A DNA stretch of 64,000 nucleotides from Microbacterium sp. H1-D42 (GTDB taxonomy: Bacteria; Actinomycetota; Actinomycetes; Actinomycetales; Microbacteriaceae). The stretch spans positions 1,798,001-1,862,000 of the forward strand of contig NZ_CP093342.1 in assembly GCF_022637555.1 (NCBI RefSeq). The letters run 5' to 3'. A program made the translations under genes and the position numbers. This document shows positions 16,936 to 27,107 of this stretch, in pieces. Every line of letters begins with the position of its first letter. Positions within the stretch are counted from its first letter, which is position 1. The notes under the pieces were generated by a model. It was not told where the DNA came from, ran no database searches, and saw only the letters and a program-made list of their open reading frames with translations.

Positions 16936-18900
16936 GTGGCGACGTCGTCTGATGGCGCGCACGCGCGCGGCCGGCGCATCGCACGCGTGCTCATCGACTC
17001 GCCGCTGCCGCAGCTGGACCGTCTGTTCGACTACGCCCTGCCGGATGAGCTGGGCGATGTCGAACCTGGCGTGCGCATCAAAGCGCCGCTGCGCACCGCT
17101 GGGCGCGTGATCGACGGGTACATCGCCGAGATCGATGTCGAACCGGATGCCGCGCGCACGCTCTCCGAGGTGGAGAGCGTCGTATCTCCCGTGGTCGTGA
17201 TGCCGGACCGGCTGTACCGCCTCGCACGTCGCGTGGCCGACCGCGCGGCCGGGTCCGCCTCGGATGTGCTGCGCCTGGCGATCCCGAAGCGGCAGGTCCG
17301 GGTGGAGAAGTCCTGGCACGCCGTGCAGGACGCCCCCACCGTGTCGGAAGATGCCGTCGCCGGGGCCCGCGAGGTCGTCGCGGCGTACGGCGGACTGGCC
17401 GACGTGATCGCCGCCCGCGGGCGTGCGGCCGTCGAGGCGATCCCGGTGCAGGACGGCAGCATCCCGGGCTGGGCGAGGCTGCTCGCGGCGACCGCAGCGC
17501 TTCAACTCGCAGAGGCGCGCTCCAGCATCCTCGTCGTGCCCGACTATCGCGATCAGGAGCTGCTGCTCACAGCGCTCGAAGCAGTGCTGCCGGCCGATGC
17601 CATCGTGCGGCACGACGCGCGCCAGCCGAACCCCGACCGGTACCGCGCGTTCCTGCGCACGCTGGATGAGGCGCCGTGCGTGGTCGTCGGCAACCGCTCG
17701 GCGGTCTACTCGCCGGCGCAGGCCGGTCTCGTGGCCATCTGGGATGACGGCGACGCACTGCTGGCAGAGCCGCTCGCGCCCTACGTGCACGCACGGGATG
17801 CCGCACTGGTGCGCCAGGAGCACGAGGGCAGTGCGCTGCTGCTGGTGGGCCACACCCGCTCCACCGACGCCGAGCGCCTGGTCGTGAACGGCTGGATGCA
17901 GGACGTCACGGCTGTGCGGCGGGTGATCCCGAAGGTGAAGCTCAGCACCCCGCAGGAATTGGAGCAGACGGCGCAGCGTGTGCCATCAAGCGCATTCGCC
18001 GCGGCGCGTGCGGCGACGGCCGAGGGCCCCGTGCTGGTGCAGGTGGCTCGCCCCGGCTTCGCGCCGACTCTCGTGTGCGCCACCTGCCGTGCGCCGGCGC
18101 GCTGCACGCACTGCGGGGGACCACTTGGAGCCAGGCGACGCGGCGCGGTTCCGCTCTGCGGCTGGTGCGGCCGATCCGCGAACTCGTGGCGGTGCGACCA
18201 GTGCGACTCAGACAAGGTGCGCCTGGCCTCCTCAGGCACCGAGCGCACCGCCGATGAGCTCGGCCGGGCTTTCCCCGGCGTGCGCGTGATCGTCTCGGAC
18301 GGCGCCCATCCCGTGCAGCACGTCGACGCGAAGCCGGCTCTCGTGATCGCCACGCGCGGGGCCGAGCCCGTCGCCGACGGGGGATACCGTGCGGTCATCC
18401 TGCTCGACGGGGCACGGATGCTGCAGGCACCGGAGCTGCGCATCGGCGAATCCTGCCTGCGGTGGTGGAGCAATGCCACCGCGCTGGCGGCCCCGGGCGC
18501 CCCCGTGCATCTGGTGGGTGTGAACGGACCGGTCGCGCGGGCGCTTGCCACCTGGAGCCCTGCTGCCTACGCGCGCAGCGAGCTGGAGTCCCGCGCACCA
18601 CTGCACATGCCCCCGACGACCCGTGTGGCGCAGATCGACGGTCTGCCTGCCTCAGTGCGCGCTGCGCTCGGACGGCTCGCCGAGATCGGCGTGGGCGGCG
18701 AGGCCGTGCTCGGGCCGGTGCCTGTGGGCGATGACGGGCGCGTGCGCGCCCTGGTGCGCTTCGGCTACGGCGCTGGACAGACCGTCGCGGCCGCCATGCG
18801 CGCCGCGGTCGTCGCCGAGGCCGCGGCAGGTCGGCGAGGGCGCGGCCGAACGCGGGTGCCCCTCGCGGTGCACCTCGATATCCTCGAACCAGACATCTGA
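16936..18900 (+). CDS. priA: Primosomal protein N' (PriA), helicase-degenerate actinobacterial form
   Basis: A 654-residue PriA homologue, the replication-restart initiator. The N-terminal 3'BD domain (VLIDSPLPQLDRLFDYALPD) and the zinc-binding Cys pairs CATC, CTHC, CGWC and CDQC are intact. The helicase motifs are gone: where Walker A should be the sequence reads IPGWARLLAATAALQLAEAR, and the DEEH box is replaced by IWDDGDALLAE. It should bind forks and load partners but not unwind DNA. GTG start 8 nt after metK with a GAAGG ribosome binding site. Confidence 0.92.
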   Translation: MATSSDGAHARGRRIARVLIDSPLPQLDRLFDYALPDELGDVEPGVRIKAPLRTAGRVIDGYIAEIDVEPDAARTLSEVESVVSPVVVMPDRLYRLARRVADRAAGSASDVLRLAIPKRQVRVEKSWHAVQDAPTVSEDAVAGAREVVAAYGGLADVIAARGRAAVEAIPVQDGSIPGWARLLAATAALQLAEARSSILVVPDYRDQELLLTALEAVLPADAIVRHDARQPNPDRYRAFLRTLDEAPCVVVGNRSAVYSPAQAGLVAIWDDGDALLAEPLAPYVHARDAALVRQEHEGSALLLVGHTRSTDAERLVVNGWMQDVTAVRRVIPKVKLSTPQELEQTAQRVPSSAFAAARAATAEGPVLVQVARPGFAPTLVCATCRAPARCTHCGGPLGARRRGAVPLCGWCGRSANSWRCDQCDSDKVRLASSGTERTADELGRAFPGVRVIVSDGAHPVQHVDAKPALVIATRGAEPVADGGYRAVILLDGARMLQAPELRIGESCLRWWSNATALAAPGAPVHLVGVNGPVARALATWSPAAYARSELESRAPLHMPPTTRVAQIDGLPASVRAALGRLAEIGVGGEAVLGPVPVGDDGRVRALVRFGYGAGQTVAAAMRAAVVAEAAAGRRGRGRTRVPLAVHLDILEPDI

Positions 18901-18947
18901 CCGTCAGCACCATCCTCACTCACAGACTCACCATCCGGAGAACCTTC

Positions 18948-19871
18948 ATGCGCCTCGTCTTCGCCGGCACACCCGCTGCCGCGGTCCCGACGCTCCGCGC
19001 CCTCGCCGCCCAGCACGAGATCGCCGCCGTGGTCACCCGACCCGACGCGCCCCTGGGCCGCAAGCGCGTGCTCACCCCGTCCCCTGTCGCCGCCGCGGCC
19101 GAAGAGCTCGGATTGCCGGTGATCAAGGCCGCTCGGCTCGACACCGAAGCCACTGAGCGCATCTCCGCCCTGCTCGCCGACCTCGGCGTGATCGTCGCGT
19201 ACGGCGGCATCGTGCGTGAGCCGCTGCTGTCTGCGCCTGCGCACGGCTGGATCAACCTGCACTTCTCGCTGCTGCCGCAGTGGCGTGGCGCCGCACCCGT
19301 GCAGCGCGCCTTGATCGCCGGTGATGCGGAACTCGGCGTGAGCGTGTTCCAGCTCGTGCCTGCCCTCGACGCCGGCGACGTGTTCGCGATGCGCACCGTC
19401 GCGATGCCGTCGGATGCCACGGCAGATGCCGCCCTCGAGATCCTCGCGCTCGACGGCGCGGCGCTGACCTCAGACGTGGTGGCCGCGATCGCCGCCGGCA
19501 CTGCTGTGGCCAGCGCGCAGACGGGTGAAGTGAGCCTGGCTCCCAAACTCGCGCTCGAGGACGGGCTGATGGACTGGACCCAGCCCGTCGAGGCACTGTA
19601 CGCGCGGTTCCGCGGCGTCACCCCTGAGCCCGGGGCGCACACCACGGTCGACGGCGCACGGCTGAAGATCCTGAGCGCGGCCCCGATGGCATCCGACGCT
19701 CCCGATCTCGCCCCCGGTGAGCTGCTCGGCACCAAGAACGGCGTCCTGATCGGCACCGCCACCACGCCCCTGGCCGTCACGCGCGTGCAGCCGGCCGGCA
19801 AGGGGGCGATGAACGCCGCGGACTGGTGGCGCGGACTGCGCGACAGTGACGGAATGAAGGCAGGATCATGA
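18948..19871 (+). CDS. fmt: Methionyl-tRNA formyltransferase
   Basis: Formylates initiator Met-tRNA using 10-formyl-tetrahydrofolate (307 residues, standard). The hydrolase/transferase core motif is HFSLLPQWRGAAPVQRA, with SLLP and the downstream aspartate region QLVPALDAGDVF. The C-terminal OB-like domain starts near residue 205. ATG with GGAGAA upstream. rsmB overlaps its stop (ATGA). Confidence 0.97.
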   Translation: MRLVFAGTPAAAVPTLRALAAQHEIAAVVTRPDAPLGRKRVLTPSPVAAAAEELGLPVIKAARLDTEATERISALLADLGVIVAYGGIVREPLLSAPAHGWINLHFSLLPQWRGAAPVQRALIAGDAELGVSVFQLVPALDAGDVFAMRTVAMPSDATADAALEILALDGAALTSDVVAAIAAGTAVASAQTGEVSLAPKLALEDGLMDWTQPVEALYARFRGVTPEPGAHTTVDGARLKILSAAPMASDAPDLAPGELLGTKNGVLIGTATTPLAVTRVQPAGKGAMNAADWWRGLRDSDGMKAGS

Positions 19872-21286
19872 GCAGCACGAGCATCCAGCCGGCCCGGTGG
19901 GTCGCCTACGACGTGATCCGCGCGGTCTCCGACGACGACGCCTACGCCAACCTGCTGCTGCCGAAGCTGATCGGCGAGGCTGGACTCAACACGGCAGACG
20001 CAGCGCTGGCGACCGAACTCGCCTACGGCACTCTGCGTCGCCGCGGCACCTACGACGCGATCATCGCCGAGGCCGCAGGGCGTCCTGTCGACGAGATCGA
20101 CCCTCCGGTGCTCGATGCACTGCGTCTCGGCGCGCATCAGCTGCTCGCCACGCGCGTCGCGGCGCACGCGGCCGTCAACGAATCGGTGAATCTCGTCGCC
20201 GCAGAAGTGGGACGCGGTGCATCCGGCTTCGCGAACGCGGTGCTGCGACGGATCGGACGCGATGACGCGCACACCTGGCAGCAGCGCATCGAGAGCATGG
20301 CGCGATCCGACGACGAGCGCCTCGCGCTGCGGACCGCGCACCCGGTCTGGGTGATCCGCGCCCTGCGGCGTTCGCTGGATGCCGAGGGGCGAGTCGATGA
20401 GCTCGAAGACCTGCTGCACGCCGACAACGTCTCCCCGGAGGTGACGCTCGCGGCGCTGCCGGGGCTGGCGGAGCCAGGAGAGCCGCGCCGCCCATACGCC
20501 CGGACCGCATTCGCCTCACCTGGTGGCGACCCTCGCGAGGCGATTGCGCATGCGTCAGGCACGATCCGCGTGCAGGATGAGGGCTCGCAGCTGGTCGCCC
20601 TCGCTGTGGCCGCCGCCGCTCCGGTGCGAGCGGGGGAGCGCTGGCTGGACCTCTGCGCCGGCCCTGGCGGCAAGACCGCGATACTCGCCGCGCTCGCACT
20701 CGAATCCGGCGCGCAGCTGGAGGCCAACGAGGTCGTCTCGACTCGAGCCGGGCTGGTCAGAGGGGCCGTGAAGCCCCTGCCCATCGACGTGCCAGTGCAC
20801 GAGCAGGACGGCAGGGAGCTCGCGGCTCAGCATCCATCCTCCTTCGACCGCATCCTGGTCGACGCACCCTGCACAGGTCTCGGCGCGCTGCGCCGCCGGC
20901 CGGAGGCGCGCTGGCGCAAGTCGCCGTCTGACGTGCCAGAGCTCGTCACGCTGCAGACCCAGCTGCTGGATGCTGCGATCGATGCTCTTGCCCCTGGCGG
21001 GATCGTGGCCTACGCGACCTGCTCGCCGCACCTGGCCGAGACCACCGGTGTCGTCTCAGAGGTGCTGCGACGACGCGGCGATGTGATCGAACTCGACGCG
21101 CGGGCCGTGATGGCGGAGGTCGCCGAAGCGCCGATCGACCTCGCGGCACGCGGCACAGATGAGCCGGGCGCGCTCAGCGCCCAGCTGTGGCCGCACCGGC
21201 ACGGTACCGACGCGATGTTCCTCGCGCTGCTGCAGCGGAGGACGGACCAGCCAGACGAGCCAGAACAGCGAGAAGGAGACCAATGA
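19868..21286 (+). CDS. rsmB: 16S rRNA (cytosine967-C5)-methyltransferase RsmB
   Basis: A 472-residue protein with an N-terminal NusB-like RNA-binding domain (about residues 8-130) and a C-terminal SAM methyltransferase. The catalytic cysteine is in DAPCTGLG and a second conserved cysteine in YATCSPHLAET; the SAM loop is DLCAGPGGKTA. Methylates C967 of 16S rRNA (E. coli numbering). Also known as Fmu/Sun. ATG overlaps the fmt stop; rpe starts two bases after its own stop. Confidence 0.96.
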   Translation: MSSTSIQPARWVAYDVIRAVSDDDAYANLLLPKLIGEAGLNTADAALATELAYGTLRRRGTYDAIIAEAAGRPVDEIDPPVLDALRLGAHQLLATRVAAHAAVNESVNLVAAEVGRGASGFANAVLRRIGRDDAHTWQQRIESMARSDDERLALRTAHPVWVIRALRRSLDAEGRVDELEDLLHADNVSPEVTLAALPGLAEPGEPRRPYARTAFASPGGDPREAIAHASGTIRVQDEGSQLVALAVAAAAPVRAGERWLDLCAGPGGKTAILAALALESGAQLEANEVVSTRAGLVRGAVKPLPIDVPVHEQDGRELAAQHPSSFDRILVDAPCTGLGALRRRPEARWRKSPSDVPELVTLQTQLLDAAIDALAPGGIVAYATCSPHLAETTGVVSEVLRRRGDVIELDARAVMAEVAEAPIDLAARGTDEPGALSAQLWPHRHGTDAMFLALLQRRTDQPDEPEQREGDQ

Positions 21287-21287
21287 C

Positions 21288-21974
21288 ATGACGAACCCGA
21301 CCCCCGCCGCTCCGCGCATCAACCCCAGCATCCTCGCCGCCGATTTCGTGAACATGCAGGCCGACCTCGCCCGCATCGCATCGGCTGACTTCGCCCATGT
21401 CGACGTGATGGACAACCATTTCGTCCCGAACCTCACCTTCGGACCGCAGATGGTCGAGCGCATCCAGGCAACCAGCCCGATCCCGCTCGACGTGCATCTG
21501 ATGATCACCGACCCCGACCGGTGGGCCCCCGGCTACGCCGAGCTAGGTGCCGCGAGTGTGACCTTCCACCTCGAGGCCGCGGCCGACCCGGTGGCGCTCG
21601 CTCGGCGGCTGAGGTCGATCGGCGCCCGCGCCGGCGTCGCGATCAAGCCGGGCACGCCGCAGCAGCCGCTCTACGAGATCCTCGACGAGTTCGACCAGAT
21701 TCTGGTCATGACCGTAGAGCCCGGCTTCGGCGGCCAGGGATTCATGCCAGAGACCATGCCCAAGCTGCGGGCGCTGCGCGACGAGGCCCGCCGCCGTGGG
21801 TCCGACGTGTGGCTGCAGGTCGACGGCGGGATCTCGGACGCCACCATCGCGCAGGCGGCCGAGGCCGGCGCCGACACCTTCGTCGCAGGCTCCGCCGTCT
21901 ACGGCGCCGATGACATCGCGGCGGCCGTCACAGGTCTTCGGGACCGCGCACGAGCGGCTAGCCTGGAAGCGTGA
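21288..21974 (+). CDS. rpe: Ribulose-phosphate 3-epimerase
   Basis: Interconverts ribulose 5-phosphate and xylulose 5-phosphate in the pentose phosphate pathway. A 228-residue TIM barrel with [26 protein letters not shown] (metal and catalytic Asp), DVHLMI and [13 protein letters not shown] at 21288 follows AAGGAGA; a competing ATG five bases earlier runs straight into a stop. The 3' end overlaps hisE and contains a -10 element for it. Confidence 0.96.
   Translation: MTNPTPAAPRINPSILAADFVNMQADLARIASADFAHVDVMDNHFVPNLTFGPQMVERIQATSPIPLDVHLMITDPDRWAPGYAELGAASVTFHLEAAADPVALARRLRSIGARAGVAIKPGTPQQPLYEILDEFDQILVMTVEPGFGGQGFMPETMPKLRALRDEARRRGSDVWLQVDGGISDATIAQAAEAGADTFVAGSAVYGADDIAAAVTGLRDRARAASLEA
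21959..21964 (+). promoter_or_regulatory. -10 hexamer TAGCCT for hisE, leaderless type
   Basis: TAGCCT inside the last codons of rpe, 6 nt before the GTG of hisE. It would let the his genes be transcribed apart from rpe. Confidence 0.45.
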
Positions 21975-22234
21975 AGACTTTCGACGAGCTGTTCGCCGAG
22001 CTCAGCGCCACGGCGCTCGCGCGCCCCGAGGGATCGGGTACCGTCGCACAGCTGGACCGCGGCGTGCATGCCATCGGCAAGAAGATCGTCGAAGAGGCCG
22101 CCGAGGTGTGGATGGCCGCCGAGTACGAGTCGAACGAGAACGCCGCCGAGGAGATCTCGCAGCTGCTCTACCACCTGCAGGTGATGATGCTCGCCAAGGG
22201 GCTGAGCCTGGAGGACGTCTACCGACATCTGTGA
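21971..22234 (+). CDS. hisE: Phosphoribosyl-ATP diphosphatase
   Basis: Second step of histidine synthesis: PR-ATP to PR-AMP and pyrophosphate. An 87-residue all-alpha MazG-like protein with the metal-binding pattern [14 protein letters not shown] and [11 protein letters not shown]. Stand-alone rather than fused to hisI, as in actinobacteria. GTG overlaps the rpe stop (GTGA). Confidence 0.96.
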   Translation: MKTFDELFAELSATALARPEGSGTVAQLDRGVHAIGKKIVEEAAEVWMAAEYESNENAAEEISQLLYHLQVMMLAKGLSLEDVYRHL

Positions 22235-22271
22235 GCCCGTGCCCACAGACCGTTCGATCCGAAAGACACCC

Positions 22272-23114
22272 ATGCTCCGCATTGCCGTTCCGAACAAGGG
22301 CTCGCTCTCCGAGACCGCCGCCGACATGCTCGCGGAGGCCGGCTACGTCGGCCGCCGCGACCCCAAGACCCTGCACGTGATCGACGCCGACAGCGACGTC
22401 GAGTTCTTCTACCTCCGTCCCCGCGACATCGCGACGTACGTGGCCTCCGGTGCCCTCGATGTCGGCATCACCGGCCGTGACCTGCTGATCGACGTGCGTC
22501 AGGACGATGCCCGCGAGATCGAGCAGCTGGGCTTCGCCCGCTCGACGTTCCGCTTCGCCGCCCCTCCCGGCCGCTATCGCACGGTCGCCGACCTCGCCGG
22601 CGCTCGCGTGGCATCCGCCTACCCCGGCCTCGTCGACGACTTCCTGCGCAAGCACGGTGTCGAGGCGGAGCTCGTCTCGCTGGATGGCGCCGTCGAATCG
22701 GCCGTGCAGCTCGGCGTGGCCGACGTGATCGCCGACGTCGTCGAGACCGGCACCACACTTCGCCAAGCCGGGCTCGAGATCTTCGGTCCGGTGATCATCG
22801 AATCCGAGGCGGTGCTGATCAGCCGCCCCGGTGACGCCCCAGGCACCGACCGCCTGCTACGGCGCCTTCGCGGCGTGATGGTCGCCCGCCAGTTCGTGCT
22901 GCTCGACTACGACCTGCCCGCGAACCTCGTCGACCAGGCCGTCGCCATCGCAGGCGGTCGCGAATCGCCCACCATCTCGCCGCTGCGCGATCCGGAATGG
23001 GTGGCCGTGCGGGTGATGATCCCGCGAAAGGGCATGAACCAGGTGATGGACGACCTGTACGCACTGGGCGCCAGGGCGATCCTGGTCACCGCGATCCACG
23101 CTGCGAGGCTCTGA
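22272..23114 (+). CDS. hisG: ATP phosphoribosyltransferase, long form
   Basis: First, feedback-controlled enzyme of histidine synthesis (280 residues). The N-terminal region [13 protein letters not shown] and the PRPP-binding stretch [13 protein letters not shown] define HisG; the C-terminal 75 residues (from about [16 protein letters not shown]) form the PII-like regulatory domain of the long, HisZ-independent form that binds histidine. ATG at 22272 matches the usual N-terminus. Confidence 0.96.
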   Translation: MLRIAVPNKGSLSETAADMLAEAGYVGRRDPKTLHVIDADSDVEFFYLRPRDIATYVASGALDVGITGRDLLIDVRQDDAREIEQLGFARSTFRFAAPPGRYRTVADLAGARVASAYPGLVDDFLRKHGVEAELVSLDGAVESAVQLGVADVIADVVETGTTLRQAGLEIFGPVIIESEAVLISRPGDAPGTDRLLRRLRGVMVARQFVLLDYDLPANLVDQAVAIAGGRESPTISPLRDPEWVAVRVMIPRKGMNQVMDDLYALGARAILVTAIHAARL

Positions 23115-23875
23115 TGACACTCGCAGCACGCGTCATCCCGTGCCTCGACGTGGCCGCAGGCCGCGTCGTCAAGGGCGTCAACTTCCAGAACCTGCGCGAC
23201 ATGGGCGATCCGGTCGAGCTGGCCTCGCACTATGCGGCGCAGGGCGCGGACGAGATCACCTTCCTCGACGTCACAGCGACGGTGGATGCCCGCGCGACGA
23301 CCTACGACGTCGTGCAGCGCACCGCCGAGCAGGTGTTCGTACCGCTCACCGTCGGCGGGGGAGTGCGAGAGGTCGAGGACGTCGCCCGCCTGCTCTCGGT
23401 CGGTGCCGACAAAGTGGGTGTGAACTCCGCCGCGATCGCGCGTCCGGATCTAATCGGCGAGATCGCCGACCGGTTCGGCGCACAGGTGCTCGTGCTGTCG
23501 CTCGACGTCAAGCGTGCGGCGACCACGCCGTCGGGGTTCGCGGTCACCACACACGGTGGACGCACTGAGACCACGCTGGATGCACTCGAGTGGGCCCGAG
23601 AGGCCATCGAGCGCGGCGCCGGCGAGCTGCTGGTGAACTCGATCGACGCCGACGGCACGAAGGACGGCTTCGACCTCGAGCTCGTGCGGCTGATGCGCGA
23701 GGTCTCGTCTGTTCCGGTCATCGCCTCCGGCGGCGCAGGGAAGACCGCGGACTTCGCCCCCGCGATCGAGGCAGGAGCGGACGCTGTGCTCGCGGCGAGT
23801 GTCTTCCACAGCGGCCAGCTGACCGTCGGAGACGTCAAGGACGCCCTCCGCGAAGCGGGAGTGGTGGTGCGGTGA
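23114..23875 (+). CDS. hisF: Imidazole glycerol phosphate synthase cyclase subunit
   Basis: Cyclase half of IGP synthase (253 residues), a TIM barrel with the catalytic aspartates in RVIPCLDV and [10 protein letters not shown], and phosphate loops GGGVR and ASGGAG. It needs the HisH glutaminase, which is not in this window. ATG overlaps the hisG stop (TGATG). hisA, hisB, hisC and hisD are also absent here. Confidence 0.97.
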   Translation: MTLAARVIPCLDVAAGRVVKGVNFQNLRDMGDPVELASHYAAQGADEITFLDVTATVDARATTYDVVQRTAEQVFVPLTVGGGVREVEDVARLLSVGADKVGVNSAAIARPDLIGEIADRFGAQVLVLSLDVKRAATTPSGFAVTTHGGRTETTLDALEWAREAIERGAGELLVNSIDADGTKDGFDLELVRLMREVSSVPVIASGGAGKTADFAPAIEAGADAVLAASVFHSGQLTVGDVKDALREAGVVVR

Positions 23876-24237
23876 TGGGCTCGCTGGACGCGGACATCGC
23901 TCGCGTGGTCTGGAACGACGCCGGCCTCGCCCCCGTGATCGTGCAGCAGCACGACACGCGGGAAGTGCTCATGCTGGCGTGGATGGATGCTGAAGCGCTG
24001 CGCCGCACGCTGACCGGCGGACGCGCGGTGTACTGGTCCCGCTCGCGCCAGGAGTACTGGCGCAAGGGCGACACGTCCGGCAACACCCAGCGGGTGCACA
24101 GCGTCGCCGTCGACTGCGACGGCGACACCATCCTGCTCGCGGTCGACCAGCACGGACCGGCATGCCACACCGGAACGCGGACCTGCTTCGACGGCAGAGA
24201 ACTCGCCTTCACGCCGATCGAGGAGCCAGTCGAATGA
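23875..24237 (+). CDS. hisI: Phosphoribosyl-AMP cyclohydrolase
   Basis: Third step of histidine synthesis, opening the adenine ring of PR-AMP. A 120-residue zinc enzyme with [17 protein letters not shown], the metal-binding DCDGDT and the cysteine/histidine stretch [16 protein letters not shown] at 23875 overlaps the hisF TGA (a GTG three bases earlier is the alternative). Its own stop overlaps the following trp-associated gene, leaving no room for trpE. Confidence 0.96.
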   Translation: MGSLDADIARVVWNDAGLAPVIVQQHDTREVLMLAWMDAEALRRTLTGGRAVYWSRSRQEYWRKGDTSGNTQRVHSVAVDCDGDTILLAVDQHGPACHTGTRTCFDGRELAFTPIEEPVE

Positions 24238-24827
24238 TCCGCCGCGCGCGCATGCTCGCCGTCCTGGGCTTCCTGCTCGCCGGCGCCATCGGCATCATCT
24301 CGTCGACCCAGACCTGGATCACCGTGCGTCGCGCGGACGGCGGTGAGGATCTGCTCGTCGCCGGGGCGGATGCTGTCGCGCTGCTGGCTCCGCTCTCGCT
24401 GGCCGTGCTCGCGCTCGGTGCAGCCCTGTCGATCGCAGGACGCGTGCTGCGCTACGTCTTCGGCACCCTCGGCGCCGCCGGCGCTGTCGTGCTGCTGGTG
24501 AGCACGATTCCCCTTGCGGTGGATCCGCCACTCGTCGTCGTCGCCGCCGACGTGACCGAGGTCACAGGGCTCGCCGGCGATGATGCGCTGCACACCATCG
24601 TGGCGGGGCTGGTCCCGACTGCGTGGCCATCGGTGGCGGTCGCCGCCTGGGTGCTTCTGCTGCTGGCATCCGTCTTCGTACTCGTCACAGCACACCGCTG
24701 GAAGAGCGGCGGGCGCCGATACCGGTCGGCGTCAGAAGCAGAGCATCACGAATCCGGGCCGCTCGACGCCGTCGATTCCTGGGACGAGCTGTCTCATGGC
24801 ACCGATCCGACCGACACTGCCCGATAG
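24234..24827 (+). CDS. Trp biosynthesis-associated membrane protein
   Basis: A 197-residue integral membrane protein with four predicted membrane segments (about residues 8-25, 44-66, 70-90, 130-153) and a hydrophilic acidic tail. It resembles the actinobacterial family found in trp operons (Trp_oprn_chp, TIGR02234), of unknown function. ATGA overlap with hisI suggests co-expression with histidine genes and, downstream, trpCBA. Confidence 0.85.
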   Translation: MIRRARMLAVLGFLLAGAIGIISSTQTWITVRRADGGEDLLVAGADAVALLAPLSLAVLALGAALSIAGRVLRYVFGTLGAAGAVVLLVSTIPLAVDPPLVVVAADVTEVTGLAGDDALHTIVAGLVPTAWPSVAVAAWVLLLLASVFVLVTAHRWKSGGRRYRSASEAEHHESGPLDAVDSWDELSHGTDPTDTAR

Positions 24828-24830
24828 ACT
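24825..24830 (+). promoter_or_regulatory. -10 hexamer TAGACT
   Basis: Near the end of the preceding gene, 32 nt before the ATG at 24863, followed by a strong GGAGGAG ribosome binding site. Likely start of a trpCBA transcript. No leader peptide rich in Trp codons or attenuator hairpin is visible. Confidence 0.5.
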
Positions 24831-24862
24831 GAACGCATTCGCCTAACCTCCCGGAGGAGAAC

Positions 24863-25093
24863 ATGACCAACCCGATCGCCGATCCCGGACACGGACACTC
24901 GCCTGCTGCCTGGACGGCCGTTGTGATCATGCTGGTCGGCTTCGCCGCCGGAACCGTCTTCTTCGTCCTCGACATGCCGGTGGCGGTCGTCGTCTCCGCA
25001 GTCGTAGTGCTCGCAGGACTGATCGTCGGCTGGGCGATGGCGAAGGCGGGCTGGGGTGTGAAGGGCCCGAAGTACGCGCCGAAGGCACACTGA
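24863..25093 (+). CDS. HGxxPAAW-family small membrane protein
   Basis: A 76-residue protein with the signature HGHSPAAW at residues 10-17 and two membrane segments (about 18-38 and 42-62). This family (DUF6704) accompanies actinobacterial trp genes and has no known function. GGAGGAG precedes the ATG; its stop overlaps the trpC ATG (TGATG). Confidence 0.88.
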   Translation: MTNPIADPGHGHSPAAWTAVVIMLVGFAAGTVFFVLDMPVAVVVSAVVVLAGLIVGWAMAKAGWGVKGPKYAPKAH

Positions 25094-25899
25094 TGGTGCT
25101 CGCCGACCTGACGGCCGGCGCGGTGCAGGACGCCGAGAAGCGGGCGCTGACACGCCCGCTCTCCGTCGTGGAGCGCGAAGCGGCTGAACGGCCTGCCGCG
25201 AGGAATGCCCTGGCAGCCCTCGCCCCGGCCGATCACGTCAAGATCATCGCCGAGGTCAAACGCGCCAGCCCTTCGCGTGGCGCCTTGGCCGCGATCCCCG
25301 ACCCCGCACTGCAGGCGTCCCTGTACGAGCAGGGCGGAGCCTCTGCGATCAGCGTCCTCACGGAGGAACGCCGATTCGGCGGCAGTCTTGCCGACCTCGA
25401 GGCCGTGACGTCGCGCGTGGCGCTCCCGGTGCTGCGCAAGGACTTCATCGCGACGCCGTACCAGGTGTTCGAGGCCCGCGCCACCGGCGCCGACCTCGTG
25501 CTGCTCATCGTCGCGGGACTGACTCAGAAGACGCTCACCGAACTGCACACGCTCATCCTCGAGCTGGGGATGACTCCGCTGGTCGAGACGCACTCCGCTG
25601 AGGAACTCGAGGTCGCCATCGACCTCGGCGCAGACCTCATCGGCGTCAACGCCCGCAACCTGCACACCCTCGAACTCGATCGAGACCTTTTCGCCCGGCT
25701 GGCCGACCGCATCCCCGACACAGCGATCAAGATCGCCGAGTCGGCGGTGCTCGCGCCAGAGGACGTCACCCGCTACCGCGAGGCCGGCGCCGACGTCGTG
25801 CTGATCGGCGAAGCGCTGGTCACGGGTGACGCCGTCGCCACGCTGCGGAGCTTCCTGGACGCCGGCGACATGCCGATCACACAAGGAGGCGAGTCGTGA
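25093..25899 (+). CDS. trpC: Indole-3-glycerol phosphate synthase
   Basis: Fifth enzyme of tryptophan synthesis (268 residues, TIM barrel). The motif [15 protein letters not shown] carries the catalytic lysine, [12 protein letters not shown] a second, and [15 protein letters not shown] plus AESAV line the phosphate site. Not fused to trpF. ATG overlaps the upstream stop; the GTG of trpB overlaps its TGA. Confidence 0.97.
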   Translation: MVLADLTAGAVQDAEKRALTRPLSVVEREAAERPAARNALAALAPADHVKIIAEVKRASPSRGALAAIPDPALQASLYEQGGASAISVLTEERRFGGSLADLEAVTSRVALPVLRKDFIATPYQVFEARATGADLVLLIVAGLTQKTLTELHTLILELGMTPLVETHSAEELEVAIDLGADLIGVNARNLHTLELDRDLFARLADRIPDTAIKIAESAVLAPEDVTRYREAGADVVLIGEALVTGDAVATLRSFLDAGDMPITQGGES

Positions 25900-27107
25900 G
25901 TCTGCGCGACCAGCACGGTCCGTTCTTCGGTGACTTCGGCGGCCGCTACATGCCGGAGTCGCTGATCGCGGCGATCGACGAACTGACGGTGGCGTACGAA
26001 GACGCCATCGTCGATCCCGAGTTCCGCTCTGAGCTCGCGACACTCCTGCACTCGTACGCCGGTCGGCCATCGCCGATCACCGAGGTGCCTCGGTTCGCCG
26101 AGCACGCCGGGGGAGCGCGGGTGTTCCTCAAGCGCGAGGACCTCAACCACACCGGATCGCACAAGATCAACAATGTGCTCGGACAGGCGCTGCTCACCAA
26201 GCGCCTCGGCAAGACGCGCGTGATCGCCGAGACCGGTGCGGGCCAGCACGGCGTCGCCACTGCGACCGCGGCCGCACTGTTCGGCCTGGACTGCACGATC
26301 TACATGGGTGAGGTCGACACCGAGCGTCAGGCTCTGAACGTCGCCCGCATGCGCCTTCTCGGCGCGACGGTCGTGGCTGTCAAGACGGGGTCGCGCACGC
26401 TGAAGGATGCCATCAACGACGCGTACCGCGACTGGGTCGCCACCGTCGAGACCACGAACTACATCTTCGGCACCGCAGCGGGTCCGCACCCGTTCCCCGC
26501 CATGGTGCGGGACTTCCAGAAGATCATCGGCGAAGAAGCGCGCGCGCAGCTGCTCGATGAGGCCGGACGTCTGCCCGATGCTGTCGTCGCGTGCGTCGGC
26601 GGCGGATCGAACGCCATCGGCATGTTCGACGCCTTCCTCGACGATGAGAGCGTGAAGCTCTACGGCGTGGAGGCCGCAGGCGACGGCGTCGACACACCAC
26701 GGCACGCGGCATCCATCGAACGCGGCCGCCCCGGCGTGCTGCACGGCGCCAAGACCTACGTGCTGCAGGACGAGGACGGCCAGACCATCGAGTCGCACTC
26801 CATCTCAGCGGGACTGGACTATCCAGGCGTCGGGCCCGAGCACGCGTGGCTGAGCGACATCGGTCGCGCCGAGTACATCCCTGCCACCGACGACGAGGCC
26901 ATGCAGGCCCTGCGCCTGCTGACCCGCACCGAGGGCATCATCCCCGCCATCGAATCCGCGCATGCGCTGGCCGGTGCTCTGCGCCTGGGGCGCGAGCTCG
27001 GACCCGAGGGACTCATCGCCATCTGCCTGTCAGGTCGTGGCGACAAGGACATGGACACCGCCGCACGCTACTTCCAGCTCTACGACGGAGAGGACGGCGC
27101 GCAGTGA
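25896..27107 (+). CDS. trpB: Tryptophan synthase beta chain
   Basis: PLP enzyme (403 residues) condensing indole with serine. The PLP lysine lies in HTGSHKINN, with [12 protein letters not shown], and the phosphate loop [12 protein letters not shown]. This is the standard TrpB1 partner of TrpA. Strong AAGGAGG ribosome binding site before the GTG. GTGA overlap with trpA ensures equimolar synthesis of the alpha-beta complex. Confidence 0.98.
   Translation: MSLRDQHGPFFGDFGGRYMPESLIAAIDELTVAYEDAIVDPEFRSELATLLHSYAGRPSPITEVPRFAEHAGGARVFLKREDLNHTGSHKINNVLGQALLTKRLGKTRVIAETGAGQHGVATATAAALFGLDCTIYMGEVDTERQALNVARMRLLGATVVAVKTGSRTLKDAINDAYRDWVATVETTNYIFGTAAGPHPFPAMVRDFQKIIGEEARAQLLDEAGRLPDAVVACVGGGSNAIGMFDAFLDDESVKLYGVEAAGDGVDTPRHAASIERGRPGVLHGAKTYVLQDEDGQTIESHSISAGLDYPGVGPEHAWLSDIGRAEYIPATDDEAMQALRLLTRTEGIIPAIESAHALAGALRLGRELGPEGLIAICLSGRGDKDMDTAARYFQLYDGEDGAQ

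Noticed and set aside
24825..24862. Trp attenuator before the trp genes
   Set aside because: No run of Trp codons and no alternative hairpins in the short leader.
26846..27103. Longer trpA starting inside trpB
   Set aside because: The upstream part is an Arg/His-rich shadow of trpB; the GTG at 27104 gives the normal TrpA N-terminus and overlaps the trpB stop.
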